Shown in pieces: positions 10,845-20,138 of a DNA stretch of 41,703 bases (the first letter of the stretch is position 1; the number at the start of each line of letters is the position of its first letter). The stretch comes from Trichlorobacter lovleyi (GTDB taxonomy: Bacteria; Desulfobacterota; Desulfuromonadia; Geobacterales; Pseudopelobacteraceae). Made by a program: the position numbers and the translations under genes. The notes beneath the pieces were generated by a model that was not told where the DNA came from, ran no database searches, and saw only the letters and a list, made by a program, of their open reading frames with translations. The DNA lies in the NCBI GenBank assembly GCA_020721175.1, contig DYNH01000001.1, positions 8,408 through 50,110 of the forward strand, given 5' to 3'.

Positions 10845-12227
10845 ATGCTGAAGTCCGGCAGAACCAAAAAAATTGCCCTGGGATTTATAATTGTTGTTGT
10901 AATGCTTGCTGGCTTTATAGGCATCAGTACACGTCGTCATTGTGATGCACAAAGCGGTAAGGAATATGAATATATAGGTCTTTTTACTGATGTAATGACT
11001 ATTGTAAAAAAGAGTTATGTAGAGGAAGTGGATTCCCAAAAACTGATCTACGGTGCAATCAACGGTATGCTGTCCGCACTGGATCCCCACAGTTCATTTA
11101 TGTCTCCAGAGACCTTCAAGGAAATGAAGGTTGAGACAAAGGGGGCATTTGGCGGACTTGGTATAGAGATAAGCATGAAAGAAGGCATTCTGACTGTTAT
11201 TTCTCCAATTGAAGATACACCTGCCCAACGGGCTGGCATAAAATCAGGAGATCAGATACTGAGAATAGATGAGCGCTTCACTAAAGACCTAACCATTACT
11301 GACGCTGTCAAGCGGATGCGGGGTGTTAAAGGTTCAAAGGTGGTGCTTACCATAATGAGAGAAGGTTTTGAACGTCCCAGGGAATTTACACTGGTTCGTG
11401 ATATCATACAGGTGAAAAGCGTAAAGTTTCGTATGCTTGAAAACGGCTATGGCTATCTCAGAATCGCTCAGTTTCAGGAGCGCACTGATGAAGATATGTC
11501 CAAGGCTCTGAAGACGTTGGTTGAACAGAACCATGGAAAACAACTATCCGGTCTTGTACTTGATCTGAGGAACGACCCCGGCGGACTCCTTGATCAGGCT
11601 GTAAGGGTTTCTGATCATTTTATTGAAAACGGCAAAATGATCGTTTACACCGAAGGTCGTGAAAAAGAATCGCAGATGAAGTTTACTGCAAGTGCCAGAG
11701 ACAAGGAGCCGGGTTATCCAATTGTGGTGTTGATTAACGGAGGAAGCGCCAGTGCATCAGAGATTGTGGCAGGCGCCATGCAGGATCATAAGCGGGCTAT
11801 TCTTATGGGTACCCAGAGCTTCGGAAAAGGTTCGGTTCAGACAATAATCCCACTTACCGATGCATCCGGATTACGTCTTACCACTGCACGTTATTTTACC
11901 CCAAGCGGGCGTTCTATTCAGGCCAAAGGAATAACACCTGATATAGTGGTTGAACAGCTTGAGATGCCTAAACAAAAATCTGGACAGGATTCAATGTTTA
12001 TCAGAGAGAAAGATCTTGAAAATCATTTTGAAAATTCTGATGGTGGAAAGAAAAATACAGAAAAGAAAGATGCAGAAAAGAAAGAGACGGCAGAGAATAA
12101 GGACAAAGAGACGGCAGATGAAAAGAAACCTGTTGATCAGTTGAAGGTAGATTATCAGTTGGTACGCGCCCTTGATCTGCTGAAAGGGTGGGAAATCCTG
12201 AAAAAAATGGGGGTAGAGAGACCCTAG
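10845..12227 (+). CDS. C-terminal processing peptidase, S41 family (CtpA/Prc-like) with PDZ domain
   Basis: GGLGIEISMKEGILTVISPIEDTPAQRAGIKSGDQIL PDZ; LDLRNDPGGLLDQAV, GGSASASEIVAGAMQD and QSFGKGSVQ catalytic motifs. Confidence 0.95.
   Translation: MLKSGRTKKIALGFIIVVVMLAGFIGISTRRHCDAQSGKEYEYIGLFTDVMTIVKKSYVEEVDSQKLIYGAINGMLSALDPHSSFMSPETFKEMKVETKGAFGGLGIEISMKEGILTVISPIEDTPAQRAGIKSGDQILRIDERFTKDLTITDAVKRMRGVKGSKVVLTIMREGFERPREFTLVRDIIQVKSVKFRMLENGYGYLRIAQFQERTDEDMSKALKTLVEQNHGKQLSGLVLDLRNDPGGLLDQAVRVSDHFIENGKMIVYTEGREKESQMKFTASARDKEPGYPIVVLINGGSASASEIVAGAMQDHKRAILMGTQSFGKGSVQTIIPLTDASGLRLTTARYFTPSGRSIQAKGITPDIVVEQLEMPKQKSGQDSMFIREKDLENHFENSDGGKKNTEKKDAEKKETAENKDKETADEKKPVDQLKVDYQLVRALDLLKGWEILKKMGVERP
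12058..12118. repeat. Short direct repeats in the K/E-rich tail of the S41 peptidase gene
   Basis: CAGAAAAGAAAGA at 12058 and 12073; AAAGAGACGGCAGA at 12081 and 12105. Confidence 0.8.
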
Positions 12228-13223
12228 GTGGCATTCAATCAACGCACCCCTCGTACCAATAGATACAAGAAGAGCGGTAAGGGAGGTTTTGTCCTTACCG
12301 CTTTAATAATTGCCATCTGTGTACTGCTGGCTGGCGGTTATCTTGTGGAACATTATCATAAGGCGAATAGAACTGTAACGATTGAGGACAAGACAAAAAA
12401 AAATCCAGCAACTCCGCTGCAACCTGTTCCTCAACATTCAATGTCTACTGCGTATATTGAGGCTGTTCCTCTTGCCAGGCAAGAGTCTTATTACACAGGT
12501 GATATAAAAAACAATAATCTGGAACCACCTCTGAAATTAAAGAAAAGACGGGGTACTGACAAGGCCAAATTGGCCATTGTTGTTGATGATATGGGCAGCT
12601 CTATGCAGGAAGCAATATCTCTGGCAGCTATATCTGTACCTATTAATTTTGCTGTGATTCCAGGCCTTCGTCATGATCGCGATGTGGCGGATTACGCTAA
12701 AAGTAAAGGGATTGTTCAACTGGTTCATATACCAATGCAGCCCAAAGAGTATCCCCGGCGACGCATAGAGAAAAATGGCTTGCTGCTGGAGCATAGTGAT
12801 GAGGAACTAAGAAGCAGGGTGAATGGATTTTTAGAAATGCTTCCAGATGCTGCAGGGGCAAATAACCATATGGGTTCAGGTTTTACAGAAGATTCTGAAA
12901 AGATGCGGGTTGTTCTGGAACTGCTAAAAAAACGGGGATTGTTTTACCTGGACAGTATTACTACACCACATACATCTGGAATCAGAGTGGCGTCTGAACT
13001 GAATATGCATTATGCACGGCGCAATGTGTTTCTGGATAATGAGCAAAATGATACCTATATCAGGGGACAATTAGAAAAGGCAGTTGCATATGCACTTAAA
13101 AATGGTCACGCAATAGCAATCTGCCATCCCCATAAGGTTACTATTGAAACCCTTTCAGCAACACTTCCTGGGTTAAGGACAAAAGGAGTAGAACTTGTTA
13201 GTATCACGGAATTGATAAATTAA
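12228..13223 (+). CDS. Divergent polysaccharide deacetylase family protein (YibQ-like)
   Basis: N-terminal TM anchor; KLAIVVDDMGSSMQEA, VNFAVIPGLRHDRDVA-type segment, HIPMQPKEYPR, ANNHMGSGFTED; GTG start right after ctpA stop. Confidence 0.85.
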   Translation: MAFNQRTPRTNRYKKSGKGGFVLTALIIAICVLLAGGYLVEHYHKANRTVTIEDKTKKNPATPLQPVPQHSMSTAYIEAVPLARQESYYTGDIKNNNLEPPLKLKKRRGTDKAKLAIVVDDMGSSMQEAISLAAISVPINFAVIPGLRHDRDVADYAKSKGIVQLVHIPMQPKEYPRRRIEKNGLLLEHSDEELRSRVNGFLEMLPDAAGANNHMGSGFTEDSEKMRVVLELLKKRGLFYLDSITTPHTSGIRVASELNMHYARRNVFLDNEQNDTYIRGQLEKAVAYALKNGHAIAICHPHKVTIETLSATLPGLRTKGVELVSITELIN

Positions 13224-13272
13224 AATCATTAAGTTTTTTATATTGCAGGTCAAATAAATCGGGAGGGGAGTT

Positions 13273-13551
13273 ATGACTAAAATAGAACTGGCAAAACAAC
13301 TGCATCAGGAACTGGGAATCAGATTGAAAGAGGCTTCAGAACATGTTGAGACATTACTTGATTTGATTAAAGATAATCTGGTCAAGGGTGAAAATGTGAA
13401 AATATCCGGTTTTGGCGTCTTTGAAGTCAGAGATAAAAACGCAAGGCGCGGCAGAAATCCTCAAACCGGAGAAACAATTACGATAGCGCCTCGCCGTGTC
13501 CTTACTTTCAAGCCTAGTGCAATTATAAAACAGGGAGTTAACGGAGAATAG
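13273..13551 (+). CDS. ihfA: Integration host factor subunit alpha (HU/IHF family)
   Basis: MTKIELAKQLHQELGI...KISGFGVFEVRDKNARRGRNPQTGETITIAPRRVLTFKPS. Confidence 0.9.
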   Translation: MTKIELAKQLHQELGIRLKEASEHVETLLDLIKDNLVKGENVKISGFGVFEVRDKNARRGRNPQTGETITIAPRRVLTFKPSAIIKQGVNGE

Positions 13552-14014
13552 AGCAACTGATCTCGGTGATGTAGACTACAAGGTCGCCGCCTGGACGGTG
13601 GATGGTCACTTCATCATCCACCTTTCTGTGTAACAGGGCCTGGCCGACTGGAGAATCTATACTTATTACACCCTGTTTTACATCAAATTCATCAGGTCCA
13701 CCCAATTGATAACAATACTGGTTTCCGTCTTCATCTTCATATCTCACCCGGCAGCCGAAACATATATGATTAGGATTTTCCGGAGGATTTGGAGCGATTT
13801 TGAGGACTTTAAGGCGTCCTCCCAGTTGCTTTAACTTTTTGTCTATCTCTCTGAGGCGTTTTTTGCCATAAATGTACTCGGCATTTTCTGAACGATCACC
13901 CTCGGCAGCAGCATCTGATACACCCTGAACAACCTTGGGACGTTCAACTCTCCAAAGATAATCAAATTCTTCCTGGAGCCTTTTCAGGCCTTGTTTGGTA
14001 ATTAGATTGGTCAT
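13538..14014 (-). CDS. greB: Transcription elongation factor GreB
   Basis: MTNLITKQGLKRLQEEFDYLWRVERPKVVQGVSDAAAEGDRSENAEYIYGKKRLREID. Confidence 0.93.
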   Translation of the reverse strand: MTNLITKQGLKRLQEEFDYLWRVERPKVVQGVSDAAAEGDRSENAEYIYGKKRLREIDKKLKQLGGRLKVLKIAPNPPENPNHICFGCRVRYEDEDGNQYCYQLGGPDEFDVKQGVISIDSPVGQALLHRKVDDEVTIHRPGGDLVVYITEISCSILR

Positions 14015-14025
14015 CTGTACACGCT

Positions 14026-15426
14026 TTATTTTAATTTAGTTTCTGAAATAACCCTTTGTATTTCCCTGAGTTTTCTATATGAAGCATCTTGCAGTACCTG
14101 TTCTGGTCTGGCTTCATTTACAGGATGAATTGCCAGCCAACCTGAGCGTAGTTTGCCATCATAGCCGGTCATTGTTTCATTTAAAAGCATAAAAAGATGA
14201 TCCCTGACTCCGTCAAGAAGCCCTTCATAAAACCCTTCAAGAGAAAGTTGACGTTCAATCAGCAAAGTTCCATTATAATCAAACTGTTTAAAGATAAGTT
14301 TTTGCGGTACGGTACCTGTGGAATCCGGAAAAAAAATTGAAACTGACGAACTGGCCCTCTCACGTATTACCTGTAAGGAAAGCTGATAAAGTTCAGATTT
14401 TGCATTCAGGTCATATAAAAGCGAGCAAAGCATTCCCACAAAACATTCTGTATGCAGAAAACCACGAGAGTTCATGTCTGATGTTTCAAAGTAGAAACCT
14501 TTTAATCCCCCCGCCTCATGCCTGGCACCACATATAAGGCAATGGGGAAGTATCCCTTCAAGTCGTGCTAGAAAAGCCTCTTTTTTACGATCTTCCTGCT
14601 CTGACTGCCATTGGTGATAGAGAAAGGCACGGGATTCCTGAGTCTGTAGATAAACATTAAGAATATCCTGAGCCAATTCAGTAAACTGGCTGTGTACTTC
14701 AGTTTCTCTGGCATAATTTAGAATAGGATATATTTTTCCGTCAGGATTGGTGTTAAGGCTTTCTACTTTAGGGCTTTTGGAGATATATGTATCTGTACAT
14801 CTGTAACCACGGTTTATGGCAAAGGCACGCAGCAGTGTACGTTGATCCCTGAAAAGTCCGTCGTATTTTATACGGTTATCAATCAGGCAAGGGATTAGTG
14901 AAAGTGATTTTTTGTCAATTCCGCGTTGATCAAACAGGGCAAAGATATGTTTGCAGTTTTCAAGGCTGGGCATGTCTTTAACCGGAATTAATACACGGTC
15001 TGCAGCGTAAAGTGCGTTTTGTGTAAGAATGTTCAGATCAGGGCGGGTATCAAGAACAATAATGCCCGAAATTCCTGACTCCGACATCATACGGCAAAGT
15101 GCCATAGGCCCCTTGAATCCCGGATACATTTCGGTAAGGTTATCTGAAGACGGGATATAATTAACCCCATACTGCCCCTGATGCAGCAGATTTACTCCCC
15201 TGACCCCTTTCAAAAAGTCCTCTACAGTCCCATTTGATTGCTGACCCTTCAATTCAAACATTCGGTCAACTGTAAAGTGATTATCAAAAGACATTACGGT
15301 AACTTGCAGATCTTCCATCATTGCCTTCAAGTAGATTGCCAGATTGGTAGCCAGCGTGGTCTTGCCTACGCCACCTTTTTCAGATGAGATTGTCAGTATA
15401 TAAGGGAAATTTTCCATGGCGCTCAT
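14026..15426 (-). CDS. ParA/MinD-like ATPase with a long C-terminal extension carrying a CxxC...HxxC motif
   Basis: Deviant Walker A SSEKGGVGKTTLATNLA, Walker B region GIIVLDTRPD; C-terminal CLIC...HTEC; start moved to MSAMENF (15426) because the ORF-track start overlaps divergent xseA. Confidence 0.8.
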   Translation of the reverse strand: MSAMENFPYILTISSEKGGVGKTTLATNLAIYLKAMMEDLQVTVMSFDNHFTVDRMFELKGQQSNGTVEDFLKGVRGVNLLHQGQYGVNYIPSSDNLTEMYPGFKGPMALCRMMSESGISGIIVLDTRPDLNILTQNALYAADRVLIPVKDMPSLENCKHIFALFDQRGIDKKSLSLIPCLIDNRIKYDGLFRDQRTLLRAFAINRGYRCTDTYISKSPKVESLNTNPDGKIYPILNYARETEVHSQFTELAQDILNVYLQTQESRAFLYHQWQSEQEDRKKEAFLARLEGILPHCLICGARHEAGGLKGFYFETSDMNSRGFLHTECFVGMLCSLLYDLNAKSELYQLSLQVIRERASSSVSIFFPDSTGTVPQKLIFKQFDYNGTLLIERQLSLEGFYEGLLDGVRDHLFMLLNETMTGYDGKLRSGWLAIHPVNEARPEQVLQDASYRKLREIQRVISETKLK

Positions 15427-15496
15427 AATACGGAAAGTGTAGCCCGTGGTCAACCCTGGTTTGACCTGCAGGGTAGTGTATGGTAACTTTGGTAAT

Positions 15497-16861
15497 ATGA
15501 ATATGTTTACAGAAAAGATTATACTCACGGTAAGTCGCTTAACCTCAATCCTGAAAGACCTGCTGGTTGAAAACTTCGGACAGGTATGGGTTGAGGGTGA
15601 TGTGTCAAATCCGTCTTTTCCCGCATCTGGCCATATCTATTTTACACTGAAAGATCATGGCGCCATATTGCGCTGTGTCATGTTCCGCAGTAGTGCCAAA
15701 TCTCTCAAATTCAGGATAGAAGAAGGTATGTCACTGATAATACGTGGTCATGTTTCTGTATATGATCAGCGGGGAGAGTATCAACTGATTACAGAATACG
15801 CTGAACCCAAAGGGGCAGGGGCCATGCAGGTGGCTTTTATTCAATTGAAAGAGCGTATGGAGCGAGAGGGGTTATTCAGCAACGCACATAAACAGCCTTT
15901 ACCTGCCTTACCGCAACGGGTGGGTGTAATTACATCGGCAAGCGGGGCAGCATTGCATGATATCTTGACTGTACTTGGACGACGTCACGCAGGTGTTTCG
16001 ATTTTGATCTGTCCGGTGCTTGTGCAAGGGGAGGGGGCCGCAAAGGAGATATCCTCTGCAATTAATGACATGAACCGTTTACAGGCGGCAGATGTGTTAA
16101 TTGTTGGTCGTGGTGGTGGTTCGCAGGAAGACCTTTGGGCATTTAATGAGGAGCTTGTTGCAAGGGCTGTTTATAGTTCACAAATACCTGTTATTTCTGC
16201 AGTTGGGCATGAAACAGATTGGACTATCTGCGATTTTGTGGCTGATCTCCGGGCTGCAACACCGTCCGTGGCAGCAGAATTAGTCTGTATTGGCAGAGTA
16301 GAGTTGCTCCAGCGGCTTAGTAACCTTTATCATCTTCTGCAACAGTCTGTTATCAGATTGATTTCAGTATGGAGGCATCGCTTTGAAGGCCTGACCCGCT
16401 CATTACACGATCCATCCAGACTACTGGAATACCAGGCCCAACGGATTGATGATATTTCAGTACATCTTGAACTTGGAATACGAAATCTTCTATCAAGACG
16501 CATGGAACAGGTTATACACCTTGAACAGCGACTGTATGGCCTGCATCCTGATGCCAGGATCAGCAGACAGCGCCAGAATCTTCTGCTTCTGTCAGAAAAG
16601 GCTGAAAGAATGATTACAAGACAGCTTGAATTGATGCTGAGATTTTATGGAGAGGCAACAGCACGACTGGAAACTTTGTCTCCCTTGCGTACTATGTCAA
16701 GGGGGTTTGCTGTAGTTGAGCTTAAGACCGATGGTCATATTGTGAAGAGTGCAGAAGAACTGCATACTGGTGAAGATGTGCGTTTGAGGTTACATCATGG
16801 GGGGGCAATATGTACTGTTAAAGAGACCTACAAAGATTCCGGCGTAAAGGCCACCACCTGA
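15497..16861 (+). CDS. xseA: Exodeoxyribonuclease VII large subunit
   Basis: OB-fold VWVEGDVSNPSFPASGHIYFTLKDHGAILRCVMFR; GRGGGSQEDLWAFNEELVARA; start at MNMFTEK. Confidence 0.95.
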   Translation: MNMFTEKIILTVSRLTSILKDLLVENFGQVWVEGDVSNPSFPASGHIYFTLKDHGAILRCVMFRSSAKSLKFRIEEGMSLIIRGHVSVYDQRGEYQLITEYAEPKGAGAMQVAFIQLKERMEREGLFSNAHKQPLPALPQRVGVITSASGAALHDILTVLGRRHAGVSILICPVLVQGEGAAKEISSAINDMNRLQAADVLIVGRGGGSQEDLWAFNEELVARAVYSSQIPVISAVGHETDWTICDFVADLRAATPSVAAELVCIGRVELLQRLSNLYHLLQQSVIRLISVWRHRFEGLTRSLHDPSRLLEYQAQRIDDISVHLELGIRNLLSRRMEQVIHLEQRLYGLHPDARISRQRQNLLLLSEKAERMITRQLELMLRFYGEATARLETLSPLRTMSRGFAVVELKTDGHIVKSAEELHTGEDVRLRLHHGGAICTVKETYKDSGVKATT

Positions 16862-17730
16862 TCTATATCATCGGCACCAATTGTAAGCATCACAAGGCGG
16901 TCAACCCCCAGGGCAATTCCTGCTGACGGCGGCATAGCGGATAATTCACCAAGAAAAGGTTCAGGGAGCAACAGTTTGGGTTTTCCCAACTTCAACCTGT
17001 TCCGATTGACTTCTTCAAAGCGTAAGCGCTGTTCCTGCGGGTCTGTCAATTCGCTAAAACCGTTGGCTAGTTCCAATCCTCCAACATAAAGTTCAAAACG
17101 TTCTGCAAATTCAGGGTCATCCTGGCTGATTCTGGCCAGTGATGCCAACTGCAATGGATAGTCTTTTAAGATTACCGGAGTTTTAAATTTTTCAAGGGCA
17201 GGCTCTATTTTCGACGTAAGTATCTCATCGAAGAGGCCATTTTTAATGCAAGAGAATACATCAACCTGGGCCAGGCTGGAAAATGCTTCCTGGACGCTTA
17301 TGATGTGCCATATTCCGTTAGGGTCTATTTTATTTCCAAATCGTACAAAGGGTTGTGCTTGAGCACAGTCTTCGGACACCAGACGTAGCAGAGCGATACA
17401 GTCATCTATCAGTTGCCTGTAATCAGCGTTACTTCTGTACCATTCCAACATTGTAAATTCAATCAGATGCTTTGAACCACGCTCATCTGCACGCCAGCAG
17501 CGGCATATCTGAAAAATCTTGTCATAACCACGACACAACAGACGTTTCATACATATTTCAGGTGATGTCTGAAGTTGCCAGTGCAGGGTAGGGAGAGGAT
17601 CAATATATTCTTCAGGTGCGTTGGCTGGAATTCTGGCAGGAGTTTCCACTTCAAGAAACCCCCGTTCCCCAAAAAAACGTCGTATTGATTGCAGCACATG
17701 CGCCCTTATGTGGAGAGTGCTACAGTTCAA
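16828..17730 (-). CDS. epmA: EF-P lysine lysyltransferase (EpmA/PoxA/GenX)
   Basis: Class II LysRS-like core without anticodon domain (VETPARIPANAPEEYIDPL, RCWRADERGSKHLIEFTMLEWY); follows efp; TTG start with AAGGGA SD. Confidence 0.93.
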   Translation of the reverse strand: MNCSTLHIRAHVLQSIRRFFGERGFLEVETPARIPANAPEEYIDPLPTLHWQLQTSPEICMKRLLCRGYDKIFQICRCWRADERGSKHLIEFTMLEWYRSNADYRQLIDDCIALLRLVSEDCAQAQPFVRFGNKIDPNGIWHIISVQEAFSSLAQVDVFSCIKNGLFDEILTSKIEPALEKFKTPVILKDYPLQLASLARISQDDPEFAERFELYVGGLELANGFSELTDPQEQRLRFEEVNRNRLKLGKPKLLLPEPFLGELSAMPPSAGIALGVDRLVMLTIGADDIDQVVAFTPESL

Positions 17731-17736
17731 TCTAGA

Positions 17737-18300
17737 CTATCCCTTGATTCTTGTGGAATATTCACCATTACGGGTATCTATCACAATTAATTCACCTTCT
17801 TCAATAAATGGAGGTACCCTTAACACATAGCCTGTTTCTACAGTTGCAGGTTTTGAGTCACTTCCTGATGTGTCGCCTTTAACCCAGGGGTCTGTCTGGG
17901 TCACCCTCAGGTTGATAAAATTTGGAAGCGTTACACCAATAGGTTTTGTTCCAAACAGCATTACTGCCACCTTTGTATTTTCCAGCAGAAAGTTTTTGGC
18001 ATCACCAACGGCATCCTCTTCCATTACTACCTGCTCAAAAGTCTGCTGATCCATAAAGGTGTAGTGATCACCTTCTTTATACAGGAATTCCATATCCCGT
18101 TCATCCATACCAGCCGGTTCAAAGTTTTCACCTGAACGATAAGTACGATCTAGTGTTGAGCCGTTTATCATATTTTTCATCTTGCATTTATAAAGAGCCT
18201 GACCTTTACCAGGTTTTACAAAATCAAAAGATGTCACTATATATGGATCACCATCAAGTATAAGCTTCGTTCCTTTTTTTAAATCCGCAACAGACAACAT
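17737..18300 (-). CDS. efp: Elongation factor P
   Basis: FVKPGKGQA tip with modifiable Lys; TDPWVKGDTSGSDSKPATVETG. Confidence 0.97.
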   Translation of the reverse strand: MLSVADLKKGTKLILDGDPYIVTSFDFVKPGKGQALYKCKMKNMINGSTLDRTYRSGENFEPAGMDERDMEFLYKEGDHYTFMDQQTFEQVVMEEDAVGDAKNFLLENTKVAVMLFGTKPIGVTLPNFINLRVTQTDPWVKGDTSGSDSKPATVETGYVLRVPPFIEEGELIVIDTRNGEYSTRIKG

Positions 18301-18331
18301 GATAACTCCTTGCGTAAATAGATATATAACA

Positions 18332-18372
18332 ACATAAAACTCATGTACTGCTTTAACCAGTAGACATGAGTT
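18332..18372 (-). terminator. Rho-independent terminator of infA
   Basis: AACTCATGT/ACATGAGTT (9 bp) plus ACTG/CAGT with a 2-nt bulge; minus strand continues TTTTATGTT. Confidence 0.75.
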
Positions 18373-18414
18373 CTTTATTGTCTTCGTTTTGTTGGAAAGA
18401 TAGTAAAAAGGGTA

Positions 18415-18633
18415 CTATTTTGCCCTGTAGGTTATTCGACCACGGCTTAAGTCATATGGTGAAAGTTCAACTGTTACCTTGTCTCCGGGCAAAATCTTTA
18501 TGAAATATTTACGCATTTTACCTGAAATGTGCGCCAGCACTACATGGTCATTTTCTAGCTTGACCCTGAACATTGCGTTCGGTAATGGCTCAATAACCGT
18601 ACCTTCTACTTCAATTGCTTCTTCTTTGCTCAT
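18415..18633 (-). CDS. infA: Translation initiation factor IF-1
   Basis: [70 protein letters not shown]. Confidence 0.97.
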   Translation of the reverse strand: MSKEEAIEVEGTVIEPLPNAMFRVKLENDHVVLAHISGKMRKYFIKILPGDKVTVELSPYDLSRGRITYRAK

Positions 18634-18717
18634 GCAGGTTGTTGCTCCTTTATATCCGCTTGCATTTTTAAATTCTGTTTTGCGCTACACTAACCATATT
18701 CGTTATGATTTGCAAGG

Positions 18718-18737
18718 TTTAATATCACTATATTAAA
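18718..18737. promoter_or_regulatory. Perfect AT-only inverted repeat upstream of infA
   Basis: TTTAATAT-CACT-ATATTAAA. Confidence 0.4.
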
Positions 18738-18830
18738 ACGCGCCTACACAAAAATCCCATAAGCTATATTATGTAAAGTAGATGGTGCGTAATAAGGCGG
18801 ATGGAAAACGACACAGTTAAAACCCTGTAT

Positions 18831-20138
18831 TTAGAGCTCGCGTTGATCAAGAACCCTCTGTGCTTTCCCTTCATGGCGTGGAATACTGTTAGGTTCAACC
18901 AGTTTAACAGTTGCACCTACCCCCAGGGCTGAATGAATCTTTCTTTCAACTAACTCAAGAAAAGCCCTCTGTTTTTTCATCTCGTCAAAGAATATATTTT
19001 CGGTTACTTCGATATCTATTTCCAGTGTGTCTGATGTTCCGATACGCTTCAGGATTAGCTGATAATGCGGTTCGCATCCTTCAATGGCAAACAATACCTC
19101 TTCAATCTGCGAAGGAAATACATTAACCCCTTTAATTATCAACATATCATCACTACGTCCCATGGTTTTCTTCATACGTGCAAGGGTTCTTCCGCAACTG
19201 CATGGTTCGTAGATCAGGCTAGTTATATCACGAGTGCGATATCGGATCATCGGAAAGGCCTCTTTATTCAAGCTGGTCAGTACCAGTTCTCCAACCGCAC
19301 CTTGTGGTAAAACCTCTCCTGTTTCAGGATCAATAATTTCAGCTATAAACGCGTCTTCTGCAATATGCATCCCATGCTTGTATTGGCACTCACCGGCAAC
19401 ACCGGGGCCAATTACTTCGGAAAGTCCATAATTGTCAGTGGCACTGATCTGGAGTCTCTGCTCAATTTCTGCACGCATGGCCTCAGACCAGGGTTCCCCT
19501 CCAAAAAGTCCAACCTTAAGCGAGAGAGAACCAGGATCAATTTTATATTTTTCTATTCTCTCTGCCAGTGCCAGTGCGTAACTTGGAGTGCCAACCAGAA
19601 CCGTTGACTTATAGTCCTGCATAATCATTATCTGTTTGTCTGTATTGCCTCCACCCATCGGTATGACAGCAGCACCAATAGCCTCGGATCCGTAATGCAG
19701 CCCAAAAGCTCCGGTAAACATTCCATAACCAAAAGTAATCTGTATTACATCTTCAGATGTTACTCCGGCCGCGGTCATAAAACGGGCCACCAGATTTGAC
19801 CAGTTTCTGAGATCATGCTTTGTGTATCCAACAACAGTTGGTTTACCTGTGGTACCTGATGAAGAGTGGATTCTCACAACCTCGCTCAAGGGTACAGCAA
19901 ACATTCCGTAAGGGTAATTGAGACGCAGGTCTTCTTTGGTGGTAAATGGCAATCGGGCCAAATCTGAAAGCGAAGTGATATCTTCAGGCACTATACCGAG
20001 TTCATTGAATTTGTTCTGATAACAGCGGACGTTCTTGTATACCCTGTTAAGTGTAGCCTGCAAACGTTCCAACTGAAGCTGTTCAAGCTCTTCCCTGGGC
20101 ATACATTCATGTTGGGCATCCCATACAGCATTGTTCAT
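18831..20138 (-). CDS. Phenylacetate-CoA ligase (PaaK-like, AMP-forming)
   Basis: [21 protein letters not shown]-binding motif, [20 protein letters not shown]-terminal [15 protein letters not shown]. Confidence 0.93.
   Translation of the reverse strand: MNNAVWDAQHECMPREELEQLQLERLQATLNRVYKNVRCYQNKFNELGIVPEDITSLSDLARLPFTTKEDLRLNYPYGMFAVPLSEVVRIHSSSGTTGKPTVVGYTKHDLRNWSNLVARFMTAAGVTSEDVIQITFGYGMFTGAFGLHYGSEAIGAAVIPMGGGNTDKQIMIMQDYKSTVLVGTPSYALALAERIEKYKIDPGSLSLKVGLFGGEPWSEAMRAEIEQRLQISATDNYGLSEVIGPGVAGECQYKHGMHIAEDAFIAEIIDPETGEVLPQGAVGELVLTSLNKEAFPMIRYRTRDITSLIYEPCSCGRTLARMKKTMGRSDDMLIIKGVNVFPSQIEEVLFAIEGCEPHYQLILKRIGTSDTLEIDIEVTENIFFDEMKKQRAFLELVERKIHSALGVGATVKLVEPNSIPRHEGKAQRVLDQREL

Noticed and set aside
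11950-12242. Overlapping ORFs in the CtpA tail (64, 77 and 83 aa)
   Set aside because: Alternative frames of the repetitive K/E-rich linker
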